From Deltaproteobacteria bacterium (GTDB lineage: Bacteria; Desulfobacterota; Desulfarculia; Adiutricales; JAGVGV01): a DNA stretch of 50,105 bases. Under the pieces are notes generated by a model, which worked only from the letters and a program-made list of their open reading frames with translations, searched no databases and had not been told where the DNA came from. Shown in pieces: positions 26,656-34,958 of this stretch; position 1 is the stretch's first letter; each line of letters opens with the position of its first letter. The position numbers were made by a program, and so were the translations under genes. The DNA is taken from positions 1 through 50,105 of the forward strand of contig JADFXS010000005.1 in assembly GCA_015233515.1 (NCBI GenBank). The letters are read 5' to 3'.

Positions 26656-26903
26656 TCAGATAGTATGATATGAAATGAATATAAAATTGTTTGTTTCCGC
26701 TTTGTTTCTTAGCATGGCCTTTAGATAACCGCCACCCGCTGGAAATATATATGGTTCTGATAAGATTTTTAGAGAGTACTACGGTGTGATCATAGTTCGG
26801 CGATGAAAGAAACAAATTTACATTCGAACTTGAATATTCAAGCAAATGTTTGCGATCAACAAATATCTTTCTTTGCGATAACATAAATTTATGGAGCTTA
26901 ACG

Positions 26904-28913
26904 ATGACCTCTTTGTTGCACCAAATTGCGTTACCTTTATTAGGTACATATAACAGACTATATACGCCGATACAAGACAAAGCACTTTGGTTCGCGATGC
27001 CTGTATCAAGCGAAAGAATCCGGATCGATATAGAGCTTGAGTGCGGCGAAAAGATTGGAACAAATCAAGCCTTGCTTCAATTTCAATTCGTTAACGGCAA
27101 TATCGATTTTTCATCCTATGGATTTTCTAAATCGCAGAGAGAGGATGTTGGTTACTTTATCTATTTGCAGACTTTACCTGGGCGCTATAGACAAACTATA
27201 AGTTTTAATATTCCAAATGTCGAGAAACAACTACATGTTGGTATTCGTAAATGGTATGCTGAGGATTACATCAAGGTAGTCGACTTGGTTGAAGTCCCAC
27301 AAGATATGTTTTGGGACGGGGCTCAGAGTGATGTTGACATTTTACTCTCGGTCGATGTGGAGGCGCTACCCGGGAGAGCCCCTGACCGTCCTGTTGAACG
27401 TCTAATCTGGGGTGGTGCTCAAGGCGTGGAAGGGCACGGTATAGGCAGACTTGCCCATATATTTAATTCAGTTGGCGTGAAGGCTACGTTTTATGTAGAC
27501 TTTGCGGCTTGCTGTTTACACGGTGATAAGGGAATATTTGAAGCATCACAGTATCTTGTCACTCATGGACAAGACGTTCAACTCCATGTTCATTCGGAGG
27601 TGTTGGTTCGAAATCAGCATTGGGTGCATGAAACCAATTTAATACCAACCTTTGCATTACACAGCTTTACAACCGCTAATCGGGCCATTAAATACGCGGC
27701 GGAAAAGTATAGGAAGAGTTTAGGTTATATGCCGTCCATATTTCGAGCTGGCGGGCTATGGTGGTGTACCGATTCGATTCTGGCGACTGGAGTAAATGGG
27801 ATTTCCGCTGCCAGCAATGTTTCGCTAACAAGACCTTTTGCGCCATGTACTGATGTATTCAACTGGGAGAATGGTGTAATGGAACTTCCTGTTGATTTTT
27901 GCCTTGATCCCTATATACAAAACGGTTGTGGAAGCCTTCTGAGTGATGTTATGGCCATCCTTAAAAATAAAACTCACAAAGTGATTTCCTGCTATTTACA
28001 TTCTTGGTCTCTTAGTCCTAGAACTTCCAACGGCTACCATTTGGTTCATTCCCCTACACATCAAGCTAACTTAGAAAAAGCGATTGCATTATTAAAAACA
28101 ATTGGATCGATGAGCACCTCAAATTTAGATTATTTGCAGCGTATGTTATGCGTGAGAAACCTCATCACTGTACCATTAACGTGGAACGAAAAACATATCA
28201 ACGTTAACGTAATACCCGAAGACCTTACACAATATCATTATTGTTGGTGCAATATTTGCGGCACGAGTCTAATTAAAGATAAATTGAAGAATGATGTTTG
28301 TCCACATTGCCAATTGAGAACAAGGCACCGCATATTAAGATCAATTTTAGATCGCCAATTATCGGATTTGTTTGCGTCAAAACGAGTTATTGCAAATCAT
28401 GCTGACCCGAATGAGGTCAATTTTTTCTTTAGCGATGCAAAATCCGTAACTAATTTTGACGTCAGACCGCTCGACTATCTCGATAGCATAGCTGACGTAC
28501 AAAATCTTACGCAGTTCAAGGATAAATCTTTCGATGTTTTTTATTCGATCTATGTATTAAACCATTGTGCAGACGATCGAAAGGCATTATCTGAAATACG
28601 TAGAGTTATTGTCGATGATGGCTTTGCTATTATTATGGTTCCTTTTCATATTAATAGTAAAACGCGCCTACACACCGATATAACTCAAAATTATGGTAAA
28701 GAAGCTCTCGAAAAATATGGAGTCGGTAGTTATCGATATTATGGGTACGCTGATTTTTTCAACTTGCTTAGTTCTTTCTTTACGGTCAAATCAATCTTCG
28801 GTTTTGACCCGGTTACTGGGGAACAGGACGCAGTTTTCCTCTGCAGGAAGTATAAGTTGGACATAGAGACAGAGCATCCTTTCAGAGAACACCACGCTTC
28901 AGTGGATGTATAA
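26904..28913 (+). CDS. Fusion of polysaccharide deacetylase, zinc ribbon and methyltransferase (copy 2)
   Basis: About 669 residues from the ATG at 26904, which has GGAG seven bases upstream. The frame is open from 26850 via a TTG without a ribosome site. An extra N-terminal domain of about 145 residues (beta-rich, possibly carbohydrate-binding) precedes a NodB-like deacetylase with VDVEALPGR (Asp151) and HVHSE (His228, His230). The zinc ribbon has Cys449, Cys452, Cys466 and Cys469 followed by RTRHR. A methyltransferase-like end has YVLNHCADDRKALSEIRRV. It is paralogous to the gene at 21694, and each copy follows a paralogous glycosyltransferase. The 248 bases before it include a signal-peptide-like start at 26676 that stops after 17 codons. 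Confidence 0.82.
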   Translation: MTSLLHQIALPLLGTYNRLYTPIQDKALWFAMPVSSERIRIDIELECGEKIGTNQALLQFQFVNGNIDFSSYGFSKSQREDVGYFIYLQTLPGRYRQTISFNIPNVEKQLHVGIRKWYAEDYIKVVDLVEVPQDMFWDGAQSDVDILLSVDVEALPGRAPDRPVERLIWGGAQGVEGHGIGRLAHIFNSVGVKATFYVDFAACCLHGDKGIFEASQYLVTHGQDVQLHVHSEVLVRNQHWVHETNLIPTFALHSFTTANRAIKYAAEKYRKSLGYMPSIFRAGGLWWCTDSILATGVNGISAASNVSLTRPFAPCTDVFNWENGVMELPVDFCLDPYIQNGCGSLLSDVMAILKNKTHKVISCYLHSWSLSPRTSNGYHLVHSPTHQANLEKAIALLKTIGSMSTSNLDYLQRMLCVRNLITVPLTWNEKHINVNVIPEDLTQYHYCWCNICGTSLIKDKLKNDVCPHCQLRTRHRILRSILDRQLSDLFASKRVIANHADPNEVNFFFSDAKSVTNFDVRPLDYLDSIADVQNLTQFKDKSFDVFYSIYVLNHCADDRKALSEIRRVIVDDGFAIIMVPFHINSKTRLHTDITQNYGKEALEKYGVGSYRYYGYADFFNLLSSFFTVKSIFGFDPVTGEQDAVFLCRKYKLDIETEHPFREHHASVDV

Positions 28914-29010
28914 TCACCTGGAGCACAACTCTTTCGCAAAAAAAGTTCATGCACTTTCCGAAGGAGATTATGAGAAAATCAAGCAAACAATAAAGGCAGC
29001 ATTCTATTAA
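28867..29010 (+). pseudogene. Coding-like tail in another frame at the 3' end of copy 2
   Basis: A 47-codon open frame, offset from the end of the preceding gene, reads like a protein C-terminus (ends LSEGDYEKIKQTIKAAFY, then TAA at 29008). It has no upstream start beyond a TAG at 28864. It may be the original C-terminus of copy 2 cut off by a frameshift near 28870, or the tail of a deleted gene. Confidence 0.3.
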
Positions 29011-29124
29011 ATTGAAGAACTCTATCAAAGCTAACTGAAAAATTTTTCCAATAAATAAGAATCCCTAAGCTAATTTCAAAGACTAAATTTTAATATTTAT
29101 TTATTGTTTAAAAGGAGAACGAAA

Positions 29125-32100
29125 ATGGATGTCAAGACAATATCATATTCACCAACTGCCAGGGCTGAGTTCGCGGAGAACCATTCCCGTCTCCTCGACC
29201 ACCTGATTAATATTAGAGGACAGCGTGTTCTTGAAATCGGGTGTGGATTTGGGGATATTGCTAGGGTTTTGGCTGAAAAATATGACTGCGAAGTGCTAAC
29301 TCTCGATGTTATAGCTAAGGAGGATTGGCCTAAAATTGCAGCTCACCCCCAGATTTCCATATTCGAACACGACATATCCTCGACCAACCTGCATCCCCTA
29401 CTTGCCGAAAACTCTTTCGATCGCATTATTTCATTTGGCACTTGGGAAAATATCCGCCATCCATGGTCAGCGTTGAGTCAATGCCAAAAATTCCTTAAAC
29501 CAACAGGCAAAATATATCTTAGCTCGACTTTATATAGATCTAAAAATGCTCATAATTTGTGTGATAAAATCGAAAGTTCTTGGCCTCACCTCCTATATTC
29601 TCATGCAGAGTTAATGAAACGACTTAACATTGACAGATTACCTTGGTATTGTTTCGTTAACAAATTGACTTATCAACATTATTTGTTGTATTTCAGAAAA
29701 TTGGGGTTTCACATCACATATGAGAAATTGACGGAAAACTTTTTTGATAAAGATTTTTATGAAGCGAATGAACAAATTCTGGGGCTTTATCCAGAATGGG
29801 ACTTAAAAACCTATCATTTCCAAGTGATTCTTGAATTCGACCGAGACCACCCAAAACAACCCATTGAAGACGCGGTTTACAGACTTAAGGCTTCTGTGAA
29901 ACAAAACGAACTAGTAAAAGGCAACACAAAGAAAAAAATTCTGGTTTTCGGAAGTCCTGTGTCAAGAGAAATTTTTAGTTACCCTGAGTCATCAGCTATC
30001 GAAGTCGTCGACTACTATCCGCGATCATCATTCGCGTCTCTTGCGACTCCCGCCTTTAGTGGATCGCTCAATCTTGACACCATCTCTTCGGATTCTTTGC
30101 GAAATTACGTGACTCTCGACCTCAAAAAATTTTTTTTTAAAGTTCTACCGACTATCAAATTCGACATGTTACTACTTGATCTGATCGACGAGCGATTTGA
30201 TTTATTAGAAATCTCTCCTGGCTGTATTGTAACCTTATCCAACGGATTGATGCAGACCAACGCTCTTCAAAAATATAGCTTCTCAGATAATGTTATCAAA
30301 AATAATTCGGATCGGTATCGTACACTATGGCTCGATGGAATTCAACAGTTCATATCTATTCTTAAACGAATCGGTATGAAGGATCGTTTAGTCGTTAACC
30401 AAGTATACTGGGCAGACTTATTCGACAATGGCGAATCCCTTCCTGACAAGCTTTCTGAAAGCTATTCTAAACAGTATATTGATTCGTCAAACGCTGCACT
30501 TCGATGGATGTATGCTCAATTAGCTCGCTGGCTTCCCAAAGAGCAGTTTATGTGTTTTCCTTCGGAACTAATGAAGGCTAATGCCAATTTTAAGTGGGGT
30601 CCCGAACCTTTCAACTACTGGGACAACTACTATAAAACTGCCCTGAATGACCTTAAGCATAGGCTGAGCATTCATCTTTCGCTCCTCAATCCGTGTGTGG
30701 TAGTACAGATTACTCAAAAACCATGCTATATCAACACATTACTTGAATCAGTTGCGAGTGAACGTGTAATTATGCAATCCAATTCTTATTCGTTTGGTTC
30801 CTCAGAACAAGAACAACCGAATGTCTTGGTCACTAATTCTAATGCCATTTCAGGAGACGGTCAGTTTTCAATTAAAGAACGCTGTTTCTGTGTTACTTTC
30901 ACCGGCCCTGAAAACTGCTATCAGTTGCGTTTGGATATGCGCGCGCTCTATCCGGCCAACGGCGTTTCGCTACGTTTACGGCTCTCTGGATGGAAAACGA
31001 TTTGCTATCTTAAGGTTGGATACATGGTCGATAATGCATACCGCAATATCAAGATCACCAAACCTTGGCTCGAGCAGTGGATTGATGTTTCTTTTGGCCA
31101 AGCTGATCTCGTATATCAAATTCAGAACGACTGGCGGACACCAACGGATGTATCAATTGGCTATGTCCTTGTTCAGGTAAAAGGCGAACCCGGAGTTTCT
31201 TCCCCCGCGCTAGGGGCTGAAATACAAGTCGAGGCTCTAGCTATTTGGCGTGAGGTTCAGGGCGACTTTCCCCTACTGTTTAACGGTGTTGAGACTCAGT
31301 TTTCTGCACTAATGTCGCGAGGGTGTTTTGTGAAGATGTTTAGCTCCATCAGGGAGGATGTTCTGGATGTCGTCCGTTCTTATATGTGGATAAGAATGGG
31401 GGATGTGATGAAGCTGACCGACACCTTCATCAATGAGGGCTTTGCTCCTCTTGGGATCGGTATCTGTCTCGAGTGGTCGCCTTTCGAAAAAGAGCCGAAA
31501 AGGCTATCAGAGGTGACTACCTATAGATTTAGTTGGCATGCCTTACATCCAGTGACCATGCTTCTGTTAAGATATAGAAAGACCAGCGAATTAACAGCCC
31601 TAATTGCGGCTCGGGAATTTGTAACCAACTGGCTAGATAGGAGCTACCTCTATCCGGATGACGAAAAGTACACCTGGTACGATCATGGCTCGGCGGATCG
31701 TCTGGTTGCCATGGTCCTGATGTGGGCCGAGGGAGTAAAAAACAGCTTTGACCAGCGATTTATGGGACGGCTTCTGCAAGCCATCTTTCGCCATATGCAA
31801 TTACTCGACTCTGAGATGTTCTATGCTTATAATCAGCCCTTCAGATATCACAACCATGCTTGTTTTCAGGACATCGCCCTGATGACCGCAACACTAGCTG
31901 TGCCCAGTTTTGCCTGTGCATCCAAGATGTTTGAGAACGCATTGGCGCGGATCAACGACCAGGTGGCGCACTTGGTGGTGCGGGATTCTGGTTTTGCCGT
32001 TTTAGTCGAGAATTCTATCGGTTACCATAGAGGTATTCCGGCATTAATGAAATTTGCAGCAGATCTGGCGTTCTTGGCCGAACGGCGAACGGAGATGGAA

Positions 32101-32955
32101 TCGATTGCGCTGGAGCTTCAGGATTTTGCGAGCTTACTGATGTATCCAGATGGTCGGCCACCCGCGCAGGGTGACACGGACCGATCCTGCAACGCGACAG
32201 GGAGTACGGTGCCACGGAAGAAACCATACTCCGAGCCCGCTTTGATCGTCCTGAGCAAGGCGGGTTACGCTGTGGCAAGGGGCAACCACGAGAGTACGCC
32301 GTTCATGCTAACTATGTTTGCGACATCACTTTGCATTACGCACAAACATGCAGACAATCTGTCCTTCACCCTCTTTTTCGATGGCCTCGAATGGCTGATT
32401 GATCCCAGTTACTATTCATATGAACAAGACAATCCGATTGCCGGCTACCTTCGTGGTGCGTTTGGGCACAATTCAGTGGCCCTGCCTGATGATATCTATT
32501 CAATCGAGCCTGGCCTGGCCGAACTCACTGGCGCGATAAGGAAAGGCGGCGAGTTCAACCTTTCCGGGACTCATCGTGCTTATGCCACAGCCGAGATTTC
32601 GAGAGAGTTACGGGGGGCCTTGAACCTGCTTGAGCTGAATTTGACTGATCTGGTCGCGCCTGTATCTAATAGCTGCCCCCGGAGTGGGTATCTGATGCTC
32701 CATTGCGGTGAGGGAGTGGAAGTGTCAGGTGTCGGGCCGGAATTGACGCTCAAGAGCCAACACTCGAACTACATGCTTCTGATCAATTTACCAAATACTA
32801 GTTATCAGGTGTTCCACGGCCAGATCGATGCCGCAAAGCCGAGGGGCCTCACTGGGCTGCGCTTTATGCAGTATGGGCCGATTAACACGGTTGAATGTCT
32901 GATTCCGGTAGGAGAAGCTGCCTGCTGGAGTATTCGGGCGGCCCCACGAATCTAA
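29125..32955 (+). CDS. Fusion of methyltransferase, DUF6270 and heparinase II/III-like domains
   Basis: About 1276 residues from the ATG at 29125 (AGGAGA six bases upstream; a TTG at 29104 is the alternative). Residues 1-260: SAM methyltransferase (VLEIGCGFGD). About 269-510: DUF6270-like domain (VFGSPVSREIF, VDYYPRSS, LLLDLIDERFDLLEI, FKWGPEPFNYWD). About 595-700: beta-sandwich region. About 725-1000: alpha-helical toroid. About 1020-1276: heparinase II/III C-terminal domain with THKHADNLSF (His1073, His1075, Asp1077) and LIDPSYYSYE. Heparinase II/III enzymes cleave uronic-acid polysaccharides by beta-elimination. No signal peptide is seen, so a lyase here would meet the polymer in the cytoplasm, or be inactive. 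The coding is A+T-rich in the first half and richer in G+C in the second, consistent with fusion of unlike genes. Confidence 0.82.
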   Translation: MDVKTISYSPTARAEFAENHSRLLDHLINIRGQRVLEIGCGFGDIARVLAEKYDCEVLTLDVIAKEDWPKIAAHPQISIFEHDISSTNLHPLLAENSFDRIISFGTWENIRHPWSALSQCQKFLKPTGKIYLSSTLYRSKNAHNLCDKIESSWPHLLYSHAELMKRLNIDRLPWYCFVNKLTYQHYLLYFRKLGFHITYEKLTENFFDKDFYEANEQILGLYPEWDLKTYHFQVILEFDRDHPKQPIEDAVYRLKASVKQNELVKGNTKKKILVFGSPVSREIFSYPESSAIEVVDYYPRSSFASLATPAFSGSLNLDTISSDSLRNYVTLDLKKFFFKVLPTIKFDMLLLDLIDERFDLLEISPGCIVTLSNGLMQTNALQKYSFSDNVIKNNSDRYRTLWLDGIQQFISILKRIGMKDRLVVNQVYWADLFDNGESLPDKLSESYSKQYIDSSNAALRWMYAQLARWLPKEQFMCFPSELMKANANFKWGPEPFNYWDNYYKTALNDLKHRLSIHLSLLNPCVVVQITQKPCYINTLLESVASERVIMQSNSYSFGSSEQEQPNVLVTNSNAISGDGQFSIKERCFCVTFTGPENCYQLRLDMRALYPANGVSLRLRLSGWKTICYLKVGYMVDNAYRNIKITKPWLEQWIDVSFGQADLVYQIQNDWRTPTDVSIGYVLVQVKGEPGVSSPALGAEIQVEALAIWREVQGDFPLLFNGVETQFSALMSRGCFVKMFSSIREDVLDVVRSYMWIRMGDVMKLTDTFINEGFAPLGIGICLEWSPFEKEPKRLSEVTTYRFSWHALHPVTMLLLRYRKTSELTALIAAREFVTNWLDRSYLYPDDEKYTWYDHGSADRLVAMVLMWAEGVKNSFDQRFMGRLLQAIFRHMQLLDSEMFYAYNQPFRYHNHACFQDIALMTATLAVPSFACASKMFENALARINDQVAHLVVRDSGFAVLVENSIGYHRGIPALMKFAADLAFLAERRTEMESIALELQDFASLLMYPDGRPPAQGDTDRSCNATGSTVPRKKPYSEPALIVLSKAGYAVARGNHESTPFMLTMFATSLCITHKHADNLSFTLFFDGLEWLIDPSYYSYEQDNPIAGYLRGAFGHNSVALPDDIYSIEPGLAELTGAIRKGGEFNLSGTHRAYATAEISRELRGALNLLELNLTDLVAPVSNSCPRSGYLMLHCGEGVEVSGVGPELTLKSQHSNYMLLINLPNTSYQVFHGQIDAAKPRGLTGLRFMQYGPINTVECLIPVGEAACWSIRAAPRI

Positions 32956-33084
32956 GACCTCAACAGCCGTTTCATATAGGCCTTCCGGTTCAGATTTCAA
33001 GCTCCGAGCCGGTTCACATCATGTGCAACTCGACTTTTGGAGGGTTCATTGTGGACAAATATTGAAGCGAAGGAAGTCATCAGC

Positions 33085-33428
33085 ATGAAGCGAGAGGACT
33101 CTTTATTCGGTATGGCATCACTTGCGACCCTGCCAACGGCGGTCCTGGCTGCTGGCTCGCAGGCCATGGCGTCTTGTTTTTTCCTGTTGGGGTTTATTGG
33201 GTTACGGAGTTGGTGATCAGGAAATCCATTGTTCTTCTCAGGGCAGGTGATGAGGCGATTATTCGACACAAGAACGGCCTGGGCTACGGCTTTGAATTTA
33301 GGGAAATGGCGGGGCACACCGCATTGTTGGGCAATCAAATCGGATCCGATGTGACCAATGCCATGCATTTTGAACCTCGTCCGAAGGCATCAGTCGCCGA
33401 AGTGGGAAATTCATGGAACGCTTCATAG
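33085..33428 (+). pseudogene. Broken right-handed beta-helix protein (pectate-lyase-like) gene
   Basis: A start with a GAAGGAAG ribosome site encodes a signal peptide (MKREDSLFGMASLATLPTAV, then LAAGSQAMA) that runs into a TGA at about 33214. From about 33160 another frame encodes a segment typical of beta-helix proteins: LFFPVGVYWVTELVIRKSIV followed by GLGYGFEFREMAGHTALL. The two frames joined would give a secreted beta-helix protein, but only about 110 codons remain, so there has been at least one frameshift and a large internal deletion. Such proteins are often lyases or epimerases of uronic polymers. The remnant separates the heparinase-like fusion from the next glycosyltransferase. Confidence 0.65.
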
Positions 33429-33441
33429 AGTTGGTTTCAAA

Positions 33442-34944
33442 ATGAGTGAACTGTCGGACACCTCGTTCATCCTCCCAATTTATGGGGACTCGATTTCTGG
33501 ACGGCGCGTAGTTAACCGTCTTAGTTATCTTTTGAAATCGTTATCGCCACTTGGCGTGGAAGCGGTTGTCTCGGATGCTTCTTCCAGCGCCTCTCCATCG
33601 ATCCAGGACATCACCCGGGAAAACGGCGCTATCTATGCCAAAGTTCCTCGACAGTCGCTCTTTTCGCCCGGATTGGCGCGAGACATTGGGGTGCAATTCT
33701 CGACGAGAAAGAATCTTTTTCTACTAGACGTCGATCTTGTTTTTCCCCCGACTTTCCCTGCCCTGCTGGAAGAACAGAAAAGCCGTCTAAACCATACCCA
33801 CCATGGATTCATCATGGCGCCTTGCCTGTACCTCACACGTAACGCAACAAAGAGCGTAGAGGCGAACAATATTGAGATTGATGCTATCTGGCATAGATAT
33901 CTTCGAGGTGACTTCACGCAAGTCATCAACCTGGCCGTGGCTTCGTCGGCGATACTAATCCGGCGTGATCATTATTTAATCATGGGCGGCCATCGTCCAG
34001 AGTTTGCCGGACACGGATGCGAGGATCTCGACCTGATTTTTCGTCTGACCCACGAGTGGCCAATGGGAAAGACTGAGCCGGATGTGTACGTAGATGTCCG
34101 CCAGGACAGCATTGCCGGCTCACGAGGTTTTCGGAAGCATTTTGCGTACTATGGGTTGCCGGCTGCTCTCAATGGATTGATCCTGGCCCACCGCTGGCAC
34201 GCCCGACCGATGCTGAGCCGCTACTTCCGCAATCGGCCCAATAACGATCTCTTATTTCAGGATTTCATGCGGGCTCATATCATGCACGGGGATGCCCCAC
34301 CGGCCCTGGCGGACCTGAATGTGCCGGAGCAGACCGCGGTGATTGCGGGTCCGGGAATCACCGATGTCCAGGCTTTTCGACAGTTTTTGCCAGGGTTGGG
34401 ACGATACGAAGTGATTAACGAATCGGATCGATTGCAGGCTGCGGGTTTCTCACAGTTTTTATTCATCGGGAATTCTCCACCCGGCTGCGACCATTGGCCA
34501 GCAACACTCCCGGCTTCAGTCCACCGTGTGGGGACTCTGCTTCGTCAGGGAGATGACAGTCCGACTTGGCGTCTGGAGTTCAGTGATCTTTCGGGGAAGA
34601 CAGTGCGCGAGGAACTATATACCGGGATACAGAGATATTACGCGGACAGGAAAAGTTACCGTTGGCTGTTCCATAGAGCCGTGGATTGCCTTGCAAACGC
34701 CGAGCTTTACGAGTTCGAGCCGCCTGATTACGGAAGCCTGCCGCCATTGCCGCCGCTTGATGAATATATTCGAGGCCTGATGCGTCAGTCAAGGCGTGAT
34801 CTTTCGGCCTGTCCCGGCATGTTTATGAATCAATGGTCTCAGATGTCGAGCTTTGACCGCTTTAGTCGAAAATTGCGTAAGTTAATCCGCGACCCACAGG
34901 CTTTCTGGCGCGATAGCCGGCAAAAGCGCCGGCGCCAAGATTGA
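33442..34944 (+). CDS. GT2-type glycosyltransferase with C-terminal extension
   Basis: About 500 residues from the ATG at 33442. The longer frame from 33358 lies within the broken beta-helix gene and is rejected. The N-terminal half is a GT-A glycosyltransferase: TSFILPIYGD at the start, the metal-binding DVD at 96-98 (LFLLDVDLVFPP), and a GHGCEDLDLIFRL acceptor/catalytic segment near 200, as in chondroitin-synthase-like and galactosyltransferase-like domains. The C-terminal 230 residues are not recognised. It lies directly before kpsC and is likely co-translated. It probably adds a capsule sugar or the first sugar on the Kdo linker; the specificity is unknown. No strong ribosome site precedes the ATG. 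Confidence 0.78.
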   Translation: MSELSDTSFILPIYGDSISGRRVVNRLSYLLKSLSPLGVEAVVSDASSSASPSIQDITRENGAIYAKVPRQSLFSPGLARDIGVQFSTRKNLFLLDVDLVFPPTFPALLEEQKSRLNHTHHGFIMAPCLYLTRNATKSVEANNIEIDAIWHRYLRGDFTQVINLAVASSAILIRRDHYLIMGGHRPEFAGHGCEDLDLIFRLTHEWPMGKTEPDVYVDVRQDSIAGSRGFRKHFAYYGLPAALNGLILAHRWHARPMLSRYFRNRPNNDLLFQDFMRAHIMHGDAPPALADLNVPEQTAVIAGPGITDVQAFRQFLPGLGRYEVINESDRLQAAGFSQFLFIGNSPPGCDHWPATLPASVHRVGTLLRQGDDSPTWRLEFSDLSGKTVREELYTGIQRYYADRKSYRWLFHRAVDCLANAELYEFEPPDYGSLPPLPPLDEYIRGLMRQSRRDLSACPGMFMNQWSQMSSFDRFSRKLRKLIRDPQAFWRDSRQKRRRQD

Positions 34945-34958
34945 AGGTGATTCGATCA

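Noticed and set aside
30794..31180. 128-residue + ORF inside the heparinase-like fusion
   Set aside because: Lies in another frame of a well-supported gene and shows no domain.
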